This document shows, piece after piece, positions 1-10,280 of a stretch of 64,000 nucleotides of DNA. Made by a program: the position numbers and the translations under genes. The notes under the pieces are model-generated. The model ran no database searches. It was not told the origin of the DNA and saw only the letters and a program-made list of their open reading frames with translations. Numbering within the stretch: position 1 is the stretch's first letter; the number at the start of each line of letters is the position of its first letter. Origin of the DNA: Athripsodes cinereus. Its lineage: Eukaryota > Arthropoda > Insecta > Trichoptera > Leptoceridae. The DNA lies in the NCBI GenBank assembly GCA_947579605.1, contig OX388316.1, forward strand, positions 17,983,290-18,047,289, read 5' to 3'.

Positions 1-277
1 TATGGTGATGATATTGTTGTTGGGGGTGATGAGTGTTTATTTCGTCTCCTTCTATATTACATTTTGACCTCTCTGCTATAACTATATAGCTTTATTGAAG
101 AACAATATCATAATTCAATAATTATCGTGAAAGCCTACAGACAATTATATATGTCCTTTTACGAGGCATAGGAAAACTAAAGAATGAAATCTATTCTATT
201 CTTGGAGATCCACGAATGTTTTTCCATACCGCATAATGCCATAGGTAATTAGGTAGGAAAAAACAAATGCTTTTTGA
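1..277. other. AT-rich DNA, nothing recognised
   Basis: No reading frame or repeat that I can assign. A small imperfect hairpin (ttattgaa / ttcaataa) lies near 92-118. TAGG-rich runs flank the conserved island that follows. Confidence 0.5.
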
Positions 278-323
278 TTTCATTATGGAATTCTACTACC
301 TACCTAAACACCGACACAGTGAA
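278..323 (+). repeat. Conserved 41-46 bp island, copy 1
   Basis: One of three near-identical islands in the window (others at 52886-52926 and 56907-56948). The shared core runs from tttcattatgga to accgacacagtga. This copy has an extra ctac (ctacctacctaaac), which would break the reading frame ATG GAR TTY TAC TAC that the other two keep. No resemblance to the other copies is seen outside the island. I do not recognise the family. Confidence 0.7.
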
Positions 324-490
324 TATCATAGGTAGGTAGGTACTTATTATTATGTATGTGGCCATTGACTTTATTTCAATGTAATCCCATCATAATATTT
401 TTATGTATAACTAGATGTTCCTATCCGGCATCACCAGGGTGAATTTCATGTCTATCTCCAATTTTTTAGGCTCTGCAATTAGTTGAGAAG

Positions 491-764
491 TGATTCATTC
501 AGGAGAGACGATGGTCCTGGCTGGGAAATGTTTTGAGAATGCCTAGTGATAGTTGGCCAAAAAGAGCACTGTTCTTCCGTCCACAGGGGTTCCGTCGGCC
601 CGGGCGTCCCTCTTTCACAATACACCGTTCCTACGACAACGATATCAGAGCGCAAGGAATGTCGTGGAAAGAGGTGACGCAATTGGCACAGAGACGCTCT
701 GAATGGAGGAGGCTGGTGGCTCCCGAGAGGAGCGTTGAGGGCGATGATGATGATGATTCATTCA
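491..764 (+). mobile_element. RTE-A LINE, 5'-truncated, with TSD
   Basis: This is the last part of a non-LTR retrotransposon reverse transcriptase ORF. The reading frame gives ERRWSWLG..VLRM, then SWPKRALFFRPQGFRRPGR, then MSWKEVTQLAQRRSEWRRL, and ends in a (GAT)n tail at about 742-757. The same protein segment is found in the copy at 7608-8134. The sequence tgattcattca flanks the insert at 491-501 and 754-764, so the inserted DNA is about 502-755. The TSD overlaps the GAT tail by up to 3 bp; nine bases (attcattca) are independent of it. Compared with the other copy it lacks about 11 bp near 718. Near identity to that copy suggests a recent insertion. It is dead on arrival and carries no complete domain. 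Confidence 0.85.
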
Positions 765-2618
765 ACCGAATCTTCCCTTAAATAAAACAATTTCAGTATA
801 TTCAGAATTACATTCATGTTACAATAACACAAAAGATAAAATAAAATAGCTAAACAGGTAAATATAATTGCAATGGTGCAACATTAAATAGTATTTATAT
901 ATTTTTATACCTTATTGGATATTGGTATATTTCGTTATGGCAACACGTGACAGTGGAACTGTCATACAAACGTCACTTTCATATAAAAATACAATTCGAA
1001 TTTCCGACTTTTCCGTTGAATTTTTCAAAAATTTTCTATCATGCAAACTGTCTCCTGACAATTATAAACACAACAAAAAAGGAATCAGCCAATTCGGTTC
1101 AGCCGTTCTCAAGTTATGGGGGAACATACATGGTCAACTCATTTTTGTTTTTATAGATACATGCTAAGTCGCTGTGTCTAAAAGACCTACTTATAATATT
1201 GTTGTTCATGATATCACATTTCAGTAAATTTGTCTATGTACGAGTACTTATATAAACAGACTTTTCTGCGTGTTTCTTCTGTATATTATATTGTTGTTTT
1301 AACACAAGAAGTAGTAGTATTGATTATTTAAATTTGACTGCTGAAAGAAATATTTACTACTTATTCTTTGAGCTGTATGAGCGACTATAATAAATTTTAT
1401 TTGCATTTTGTCACGTAAAAACAAACTAATTAAATATGTTTGTCGGCATTATCATACAACATCTTATCTTTATTCTGAGTTTGATACAATAGAAGTTATA
1501 ATGAGACCTTCGACTTCGAATTTTATTTTGGTTGAATTATCATATTGTTAAATTCTCTATGCAAAAATCATTATGAATTGTTGTACAAGATGTTGACATT
1601 AATTAAGCACTCTTTTAAGTCAACACTCTCACTGCTTTTAGCGGAGTTTCATACAGTGTGGAGATTCAGGAAAACATAAGATTCCACTCTTTTCCTTCCA
1701 AGAATACTGTAAAAAGCTGGTCCTCAAAAACATTACAAATAAGACAAGGTATTGTACCCGTTCTGAAAAATTTGTTTTATCTGGAACGGAGAAGACTAGT
1801 GGCATATTAATTACATGTGGTAAGTCTACTGGCTACCTCACTCATAGCATGGTGGTGTAAACAGATAGAAAGAAAGGCTTTCATGGCGATCTTCACTATC
1901 TGGTTGTTGTTTTTTGGGTTTGCCATGTCTACTAGTTTTATTTTGTCGACGTTTCTGTGCTCATGCTGGCCCCATCTGAAGTCATATCCTGAAGCAAGCA
2001 GAAGCATCAGGTAGATAGAAAGATACGTTTTCAAGCTTTACTTGTGTCAGGTTAGATATGTAAATTAATTAAAGTATTCGTATAAGGTACCTACAGAACA
2101 AGCTCAAGGTAGAACTTGAACCAGCAAACCTAAAAACTACGCGTGATGTAGATAGGTAGGTATCTACTTTATTCAATTGAGCTTTTGAGTGACATACTAC
2201 ATAAATGGTAAGGCAACGTATACTAATATACTACCCATCTCTACGACTTATTGAGATTAAGCCATGAACTGACATTCTTTTATAAACTCTCTAAGTACTT
2301 AGGTATGTTATTTCCTCTACAAAAACACAATTTAATGCGTTATCTATGTACATTTTGTATATAAATACAAACAACACGATATACTACAATAAATGGATAG
2401 TGGATAATGGTTTAAGGTTATATAAACATAAATACTCGTTAATAAGAAAGGTAAATAATCAACCAATGCCGTTACTAAGCGAACACAACAGCTTTCTATA
2501 GTATGTTAATACTGAGTAATCTCATCACTTTCAAGGTAGATAATGAGTTATTTAACAACGATTGTCATCCATTTTAATTAATATAATATCAAGCATAGGT
2601 ACTCTTACTTATTGTTGT
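765..2618. other. AT-rich DNA, no assigned feature
   Basis: No repeat family recognised. Both strands are open at 1807-2034 for 65-75 codons in a slightly GC-richer patch. The minus frame contains a hydrophilic stretch (YDFRWGQHEHRNVDKIK), but there is no family match, no second exon and no splice context, so I do not call a gene. Confidence 0.45.
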
Positions 2619-2765
2619 TATTTATTTATTTATTTATTCCTTCTTTACTGCACGTTGATCACAATTCATACCCACAATTTTATAAAAAATGCATTCAAAT
2701 CAGATATAATCAGTAAACAGAGGGTGAGTTTATCTTTAGGTGCGATCTCTTCCAACTAACCCACT
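2619..2765 (-). mobile_element. Jockey-like LINE 3' end
   Basis: Read on the minus strand, it starts with gggttagttggaagagatcg, continues with a gataaactc element, and ends 130 bp later in a (TAAA)n tail at 2619-2638. The same opening block occurs at 56044, 41862 and 32156, each oriented toward an AT-rich tail. The GGTTAGTTGGAAGA..GATAA block resembles a 3' UTR that I know from lepidopteran Jockey-type elements. Only untranslated tail sequence is preserved here. Confidence 0.6.
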
Positions 2766-2809
2766 ATGGTAATTCTAGAGGACATACATTGATAATTCAC
2801 AAGCTCTAG

Positions 2810-2985
2810 AGTTCGTCGGTAGCCTGGAGATAGAGTCTCGGCCTCGTGAACAAGGGGTCCGTGGTTCGATACCAGGTGCCGGCAAACTCCCCTTTCACGA
2901 CACAAGCTTTTAGTAGCTTACTGTGAAAGGTGTATAAGGTTGTATTTGGGTTTATAACAAATAAAACCCAAGTATATCTTTTTTT
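2810..2985 (+). mobile_element. SINE-1, copy 1
   Basis: A tRNA-headed SINE. The pol III A box is ggtagcctggagatag (2818-2833) and the B box is ggttcgatacc (2862-2872). A shared body follows (ctcccctttcacgacacaag; a tgggttt..aaaccca hairpin near 2945-2970) and it ends in atatcttttttttt. Four copies are in the window (others 4335-4510, 28062-28248 minus, 49494-50655 interrupted). Apparent 50-70 codon frames on its minus strand are shadows of the repeat and recur in every copy. Confidence 0.8.
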
Positions 2986-3056
2986 TTTTAAAAAATAATA
3001 ATAATTCGTGGTATTGAAATGGAGTCCCCAGATTAAAGTTCGTGTCATACTCTTTT

Positions 3057-3190
3057 TGTTAGTTTTCGAGTGTCTTAAAATTGCATTAAAATAAGACATT
3101 TGATGAGGGACGAGGTATACCTACTCCTATACGAAATGACACTGGGAGGACAACTTGTATGTTTATTACATGCTGGCTACCCTAAAAGCT
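3057..3190 (+). repeat. Dispersed repeat family X, copy A
   Basis: Matches other members through ttagttttcgagtgtctt, gggaggacaacttgtatg and tttattacatgctggctac. Family X is described at 31822-32015. This copy follows SINE-1 directly, and its middle is diverged. Confidence 0.5.
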
Positions 3191-3358
3191 ATTTATCGTC
3201 TTTTGGGTATTTCATCTTTCGCTCATCGACGCCTGCTGCCTACAAGACACCCGCGCCGCCGAACCCTGTCACCACCCGATTACGTTCTAGCTGATGTCAG
3301 GTTGAATGCTGTACGAAACATCGAGCAGAAGCCAACGGTCTTTCTCAATACCAACTAA
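3191..3358. other. GC-rich patch of unknown origin
   Basis: Between 3220 and 3345 the base composition changes sharply (for example cacccgcgccgccgaaccct). Two plus frames stay open for about 65 codons through it. There is no recognisable domain and no other copy in the window. It could be a fragment of an exon or of an unlisted transposon. Confidence 0.35.
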
Positions 3359-3459
3359 AAAAGTCTTTTTCTATACTACTGTACGTAGAATACGCAAAAG
3401 ATGAAAACTATAGATACATAATATGCCCTGCGAAAATACATTCTCAAACATACGAGTAG

Positions 3460-3507
<48 letters not shown>

Positions 3508-4334
3508 TAAACGATGTTTTGTAGTTGAAATATATCTTTGACTGACTTTAATGGTATGAACATCAAAATTGTACGGGAAGGTTCACCAATTTACTAGAGT
3601 ATTTTTTAGAGAACACGCCATGTAGTGTTGCTTTCTAGAAACTATTTCACCATGTACAATAATATTAAGTGTGTTCGTTAAACACTAATAAAGTTAAATG
3701 TTGATCATACACGTAATTCCACAATTATGCATACAAATGTTACAAAAAATTACCATCACATTGTAGAAAAAAAAGAAAATACTCATATACAGTAGTAAAT
3801 ATATCGAGGCAACTTTTATATCCTTAATTTTTTTTATACAGCAATGTTAAATTGAAACTCATAAATACATGTTTTGCAAGAAAAATTATACTTCGTTTCA
3901 TATACTACAAGGACTGTCTATTTATACTGAATTGCTCTATCCAAATAAGCTATTATTATCAATATTTTCAATGCTTTTGTTTTGTATTTTATATATCATG
4001 TACAAATTGAATTTGAGAAACAGAGATTTAATCAATTCTTAATTTAAACTGCTTTAGTTTTAATAATTTTAACTTTTAATTATTATGAACAATGAATTCT
4101 AACGAGGTGTAATTCATAACTACCTACTTATTTTCATGATTTTTGTCTTGTTTTTTGCTTTTGATTAGAGTAGGGTAAAGTATGTGTTATTATTATTTAC
4201 TAGCAACGTGTTCGTCATACGCTTCGGTAATTTGCGGGACCTTGATTGGTTTGTTTAATGGAGAAATGTGAATGTTAATATTTGTTAGGTTGAACTGTTT
4301 GTGTTCCTTAAGAATATATAAAAAAAAAAAAAAT
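3359..4334. repeat. AT-rich DNA with (TA)n microsatellite
   Basis: A perfect (TA) run of about 40 bp lies at 3464-3502. The rest shows no assignable feature. It ends in a poly-A run (4320-4333) directly before the second SINE-1 copy, which may be that SINE's target. Confidence 0.6.
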
Positions 4335-4510
4335 TGAGTTCGTCGGTAGCCTGGAGGTAGAGTCTCGGCCTCGTGAACAAGGGGTCCGTGGTTCGATACC
4401 AGGTACCGGCAAACTCCCCTTTCACGACACAAGCTTTTAGTAGCTTACTCTGAAAGGTGTATAAGGTTGTATTTGGGTTTATAACAAACAAATCCCAGTT
4501 ATATCTTATT
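4335..4510 (+). mobile_element. SINE-1, copy 2
   Basis: Nearly the same as the copy at 2810-2985 across A box (ggtagcctggaggtag), B box (ggttcgatacc), body and terminal atatctt. It sits directly after an A-run at 4320-4333 and is followed by another A-run at 4515-4524. The insertion was probably into A-rich DNA, so the exact TSD cannot be fixed. Confidence 0.8.
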
Positions 4511-4892
4511 AATAAAAAAAAAAACTATTTCAGACAGCCGAATTCTTTTATCATAAACTCAGTGGTAGGTATTTGCTGTTGACCCCACTCTATACACTGT
4601 TTGTTAAATAACATCTTACAATGAGTTTACGATTGTCTAGATTTAAATAAATGTCCAATGAAAATAAAATTAACATCAATTTGTTTTTAGGATATTAATT
4701 TATCATTCTGTGCCTTCTCATAATTGAATACTAAAGAAAAGAAATTCAGAAGCTGTTGTTTCCCGTTCTCAGTAAAAAAAAATGTGGTTGATAATTATTT
4801 TCTAATTGCATGCCATTTATTCTAAAGTTTTCAAGTATGTATCTTTCAAAAGGTAGTGTTCGTAAAACCTCACGAATAAGACAATATTAACA
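4511..4892. other. AT-rich DNA, nothing recognised
   Basis: No reading frame, repeat or structure that I can support. Confidence 0.5.
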
Positions 4893-5040
4893 TTTACAAT
4901 TCAGCGATGAAGTATGTCACCCATACTGTATGCCTTATATTTTTATTGGCACGAAGAAGAAAATCTAAATGTTTGTCACTTGTATTTAGTTTGCTGGCTA
5001 CCCCACTTGTGGGATATGCTATGACTGTAAAGTATAGTAG
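4893..5040 (+). repeat. Dispersed repeat family X, copy B
   Basis: Contains the family marks in order: aattcagcgatgaagtatg, atttttattggcacgaagaa, and ctaccccacttgtgggatat followed by gctatgactgtaa. It is one of the better-preserved copies. The 66-codon plus frame across it is not conserved in other copies. Confidence 0.6.
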
Positions 5041-7419
5041 TAGTAGCACTTATTTAAATTATCTAATAGAACTATGTAATAAAAAATATTCTATTATTCG
5101 AAAGTAATCAACAAAGTAGATGATATAATGTATGCACGAGTATCAGATATAGTAATTTCTAAATTAAATATTTAACATTGAACTTGTAGGTGCCTAAGTC
5201 GACTTTTGAATATAATAGTAGGAACCTTTTGTTTGTTTTTCTATAATTTCTATTTAAATTGCAACCCTGACATTAAACCTGAGCTTTATTAATATTGTTT
5301 GTATTGTTCCATAAAAGTTTATATCCTTTTAGGGTGCACGATGACGTGACATAATTTATATATAACATGAATTTTTATAGCTAATTAAATGAAATGCTAA
5401 TTATAGATATCTTTCCAGTACTAAGCCAATCACATGACAGCTGAAGAAGTGTTAAAAGTATTAATATTACCAATGGCTATGATTAATTTATTCAATAAAC
5501 GGAACAATACATACAATCCATACCTACATATCCAACACAATAAAATATTATACAAGACAAGGAGTATGTACCCAACGCAATTTCTCATTTATAAGCGTTC
5601 AAATATTAAATTAAATTATTTCTCAATTCTGTGAATTATTGAACTATTTGGCAGTTACTAGAATAAAAAAAAAATACGATTATAAATTTTAATTTCACGG
5701 TTGGTAGGGTTGGCTTTTTTACATATATTTTTTTTATTTTTCGTATTAGTTATTGTCCATTTCCCACATCAGTATATAAAAATAATTAAAAAAAATTATT
5801 CGATATTATAATGAGTTCCTTTTCGCCAAATCTTGGCACCACTGTATGCATATTCGAACTATAAAAAAATATGGTGTCTAAATAAATATTCAACAAACTG
5901 GAAGTCTTCTATTTACTTTTCGTTAATATAATAAAATTTCATTTGTTTTTTTTTATTAGTATCTAATATTTATGTATGTAAATAAAATAACTATGGATAA
6001 AATTTATGAAATCAATAAAAGCTATTGGAAACAGGATATGTTCAATATTAGAATCGCCTCATAAATGACAAATACGAGTGCACAGCACCCTAAGCGCGAA
6101 TAAATCTTCCGACATACATACAAACATACATTATAAATACATTGATGTTATTATACATAATGTTTTTTGAAGCTTTCAAGTGTCATGTACAATATAAGGG
6201 ATTGTAAAATTTTCATTTAGAAATATATTACAGTAACTTTCATCGATGATACTTTGTGTAGTCTGTTTTTAATGTAAGCTTTATTCTTCTTATATAATAC
6301 TTCATGTAAAAATAAGCAATGATTGCTAAAAAAAAATATTGATCAAGGTGGTAGGATCATTCAAAATATGATATCAAATACATACAGTACTAAGAACATA
6401 TTATAAAAGGCATCGCTTGCCTTTTCACCAATACATTCTTACCTACTTCTGATCATATAACACTCCTACCTTCATAGATCCTGGATCTATTGTTATTTTC
6501 ATATAATATTTTGTTAAGATTTGTAATTGCAAACGTCATTTTAGTTTCTAATAAAAACTATCCGAAAGGTTTCCGAGTCTAGTAATATTCATAGTAAAAG
6601 AAAACAATTTTTTTATTTATTATTTTAAATTTAATTTTTGTAAGTTCATATCTCAGATGGAAAAAAAATTGCCGAAATTTTGTAGAAGCTGATGCAGATA
6701 TCGTATTCACGTGATTTTTTAAAGGTAGTTAGAGAGAGTTTTGTTTACCACTATAGATTACAATTCAAACACATTTTTTGTGCTTCCATCACATTTACAC
6801 TGGTTTATATACATGTCTGAAGATTCTTCTCATAACATATTTGCTAACTATTTCTTTAGTAGATAGTTTTAACATGAACCTATACCATCAAGACATACCT
6901 ATCCTACAAGTGGAGTAGCTATGAGACCAACTGAATATAAAAAAACCCCAAAAGCTAGGTATTTTCTTTATGCCAATTAATAATAAGAAATTACCCACGG
7001 GTGTATAAATGTTAAATATATTATTCATTATTAAGATACAAATAGTATACTTAAATACACACAAACTATATTTTAATTACCTATATGTATACATGAACGA
7101 CACATTATCATTAAATGTTAAAGGTTTCCATTGAAAAAAAACATTATTTTTTTAGGATCACATAATAAAAAAGCTTAATTTACGTTCTGTGTAATTAAAA
7201 GTTAATTTTATTAATTAATTCTTTTGACAGTAAGTAGTAAGCAATTTCATATAATAATACTATACATAATAATTTATGTTTTTAGTGTGATTAATATCGT
7301 CGTAGTAAAATATGTAAGTATGACAAGTTATTTTTACGTTGAATCACTTGTCAAAAATATACTTTGTGACCCAGTTACATAGTGTATCTAAAATCAAAAG
7401 TGTATAATACTAGTGTAAG
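5041..7419. other. AT-rich DNA with one family X relic
   Basis: Mostly featureless. At 6878-6930, on the minus strand, a family X fragment is visible (ctactccacttgtaggat, then tatgtcttgatggta). Nothing else assignable. Confidence 0.45.
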
Positions 7420-7607
7420 TTTACCCGACTTCGTTGAGGACATAAACATCACTTTATGTCCCCCTCATACCAGCTCTTAATTCCATGTGCTGAATGGGGA
7501 ACTAGATATTATTGTGTTATATTATAAAAAAAATAAACTTGTATAATTTCTATATAATTGTAATTGTAAACTATTTTATTGAATAAATTCTATTCTATTC
7601 TATTCTA
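7420..7607 (+). mobile_element. LINE 3' end with (ATTCT)n tail
   Basis: The block gtccccctcataccagc..ctgaatggggaac (7458-7502) matches the 3' region of the LINE at 58885-59225 read on its minus strand (cctcccctcataccagc..tttggggaat). It ends in ttgaataaattc followed by an (ATTCT)n run at 7587-7607. This tail is the landing site of the RTE-A copy that follows. Confidence 0.6.
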
Positions 7608-8145
7608 GGAACGGTGTATTGTGAAAGAGGGACGCCCGGGCCTACGGAACCCCTGCGGACGGAAGAACAGTGCTCTTTTTGGCCAACTATCATTGGGCAT
7701 TCTCAAAACATGTCCCAGCCAGGACCATCGTCTCTCTTGTATTACGGAGATTACAGGTCTCTGCTGGGTGCGCCGGCGCACAGCATCATTTGTAACATGT
7801 TCATACCATCTGACATCCAAAATCCTTCTAAGACACTTGTTTTCAAAGCTTAGTATCTTCCGCTCTTGAGCCTTAGTTAAGTGCCAAGACTCGCAGCCAT
7901 ATAGAAGGATTGGGATGATGCACGCATTGAACAAGCGACATTTTGTCCTGATGTTGAGTCCAGACGCCTTCCAAACTTTGTTCATGTTGTTGAAAGCCCC
8001 GCTAGCTGCTCCTATGCGAAAGGAATGTCGTGGGAAGAGGTGACGCAATTGGCACAGAGACGCTCTGAATGGAGGAGGCTGGTTTCTGCCCTGTGCTCCC
8101 GAGAGGAGCGTTGAGGGCGATGATGATGATGATGATTCTATTCTA
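7597..8145. mobile_element. RTE-A LINE with inverted 5' part (twin priming)
   Basis: The right part, about 8020-8134, is the 3' end of RTE-A on the plus strand (MSWEEVTQLAQRRSEWRRL, then a (GAT)n tail). The left part, 7608 to about 8010, encodes the preceding segment on the minus strand: NMNKVW, LYGCESW, FENKCLRRILDVRW, ERRWSWLGHVLRM, FRPQGFRRPGR, ending in SFTIHRS. Seven or eight codons between SFTIHRS and GMSWEEV are lost at the switch. The sequence attctattcta flanks the whole at 7597-7607 and 8135-8145, so this was one insertion event. The arrangement matches twin priming, known for human L1. The caveat is that the TSD lies in an ATTCT microsatellite, where a direct repeat could arise by chance. 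Confidence 0.85.
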
Positions 8146-8643
8146 AATTAAAACTTGTAGATAATATAAGCACTTCCCTGAGAAATGGCGAGAATGGGGG
8201 AAATTTATTTAAAACCTGGCGACACTATGATACGATATTTTTTGACAGATTTGTTAAAATTATAAAATTTTAGTAACTAACATTTGCTTAGTAGTCTTAT
8301 TTTTACTATTTATCATTGTATTGTTTTTATACTAATATAAATGTTGGAAAATGAATACCAAAATAAAAACACGATTTTTATTTATTCGTCTTGATATCTA
8401 TTCAACAAACCAAAATGAAAATGTTGAATTAAGATTAATATAATAACACACAGAACAATATATTATACGATTCTCACGCAAATAATGGTGTTAACATATA
8501 AGATTTTAAAATGTTTTTTTAGCCGAAAACCCGCCGCAAGATGAGACTTTGAATTGAGAGTATTAAATTTCCACCATCTTGTCTAATTTTGGTGTCTTTT
8601 GAGGACGATTGTATAACTTTAAAAAATAGTATCCTGAAGTTTT
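8146..8643. other. AT-rich DNA, nothing recognised
   Basis: No assignable feature. Confidence 0.5.
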
Positions 8644-8753
8644 AGAGATTTTTAGTGATATGTCTCTATATACGAGATATATCTATAAGGGAGGTAGAAG
8701 AGATTTTTAGTGATATGTCTCTATATACGAGATATATCTATAAGGGAGGTAGA
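8644..8753. repeat. Perfect 55-bp tandem duplication
   Basis: Units 8644-8698 and 8699-8753 read identically, starting agagatttttagtgatatg and ending ataagggaggtaga. The unit contains an inner palindrome (atatacgagatatat). Perfect identity indicates a recent duplication. Confidence 0.9.
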
Positions 8754-10082
8754 AAATTGTAACATTGATTTCAATTTTGTGTTGTGTATAGTTGTTGCAG
8801 TGTTTTGAAGTTAATTAAAAATTATTATCATATAAACATATACATATTTATACGAGCGGACATAAATATTTTCAAGTTTTTCTTCTTCAGAGAAATTCTA
8901 TTCAAATGAGCTTTCCGTCCTGTCGGCTTGTCATACACAAAAACAACAGTTATATAATATGATATATATTTAAAAGATTGATGAATTCGTTATTACGTAC
9001 AGTTATACGCTTTTTAAAGATGAATCTTGGTTTGTTGTAAACAGTATTGAAACATGATATGTTTGTGTTGCTAAGGTGATTTAGGTCGGCAACTTCTAAC
9101 CCACATTGGAAGTCGGAGACACTACTGATGAAAAGTTAAAAAGCTACTGAAAAGTTTATTAAAAATTCGATTTCATGATTCCGGCTGAATAATATTTTGA
9201 GAATGTCCTGATAAGATATTTGACTAAAAAGGACATTGTTTTCACAACACTTTTTGAAAACATTTATTTTATCTATTAAAATTGACGTTTTATGTCACTA
9301 AGATGCCTTAGATACCTTTTGTTTCATAATGTTTATGTATTTGATGTTTTGTACTTGTTGTATTGGTAATGTGTAGAGTCTTGATTGGTTAATGTGTTGT
9401 AAAAATATCATATTGTTGTTATATATTGTGAGATAAACTGTATAACTCTAATGCAATGGAATAAAAATAAAATAAAATAGATTCCTGGTTATCCAAATGT
9501 TAAATAATTCTGCTTTTTCCTGAATTTTCAAAAAGGTTGATTATATTCATTGAAATTAATTTTATTTCAATTACCCAATTAACAGATATAAAATCTTTCC
9601 TAACAGAAGATTTTAATAATCTGCTATCTGTCTGTCTTAGAAAAAAAGTTACGGAAGAAATAAATTTAAATTATATACAAAAAACACAGAAATTTGAAAA
9701 GATAGTTTACACGTGTAATTTATATACCTTTGAGTTTAATGGATTGACAACTAATATTATATGAAAAAATATTATTTTTTGTATGTATAACTTTTTATTG
9801 TTATTTCAGGTTTGTCGCCACCAATATTTTTGTAAATACCTGTCTGTACATAGTGGTCAGATCACTATAATTCTACAAGAAAATTCATGAACTTTCGTTT
9901 TGAAGAAACTGACGATTGGGGAGGAAAAATTACATGTGCAACGAGTGATATCTGGAACTTTGCTATATTATTAATGAAATTTAAAAAAATTGAACTTCAT
10001 TCTATATAGGATTTTAAAACCTTTTTGTGTTGTTTATAAAAAATGGAAAGATCCATCGCTGAATAAAAAAAAAGTACATCTA
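8754..10082. other. AT-rich DNA, possible LINE tail
   Basis: A retroelement-like tail (ggaataaaaataaaataaaa) ends near 9478, preceded by about 150 bp that could be a 3' UTR. No coding remnant supports it. A 75-codon plus frame at 9537-9764 has no recognisable content. Confidence 0.35.
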
Positions 10083-10280
10083 GGCCTAGTCAAAACACAT
10101 TTAAGCGTTAAGTTTTCGTTTCGTTTTCGTTCAAACGTCGACGACGTTGCGAGAACGTGTCAATTTTCGTAGCTACTTGTTTATTTTAGCTACGAAAATT
10201 GATGCGTTCTCGCAACCTCGTCTTGTTTGAACGAAAACGAAACGAAAACGTAACGCTTAAATTTGTTTTGACTAGGGGCC
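10083..10280. mobile_element. Palindromic MITE, about 198 bp
   Basis: The element is almost entirely two inverted arms of about 90 bp around a short loop (cttgtttattt, about 10172-10182). The ends read cctagtcaaaacacat at the left and the complement of tgttttgactagg at the right. Blocks such as gcgttaagttttcg, tcgttttcgttcaaac and cgaaaattgat recur in inverted order, with scattered mismatches. No clear TSD could be fixed, so the superfamily is open. Any transcript across it would form a long hairpin. Confidence 0.8.

Noticed and set aside
2818..2872. A genuine tRNA gene (A and B boxes present)
   Set aside because: No cloverleaf with acceptor-stem pairing can be closed, and the same unit with a common body and tail occurs four times, as expected of a SINE.
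2806..3099. 97-codon minus frame, and similar frames at 4193-4491, 28015-28281 and 50479-50664, as a small gene family
   Set aside because: All are antisense translations of SINE-1. Similar peptides recur because the SINE recurs.
3464..3502. (TA)n run as a regulatory or replication element
   Set aside because: It is a plain dinucleotide microsatellite with no supporting context.
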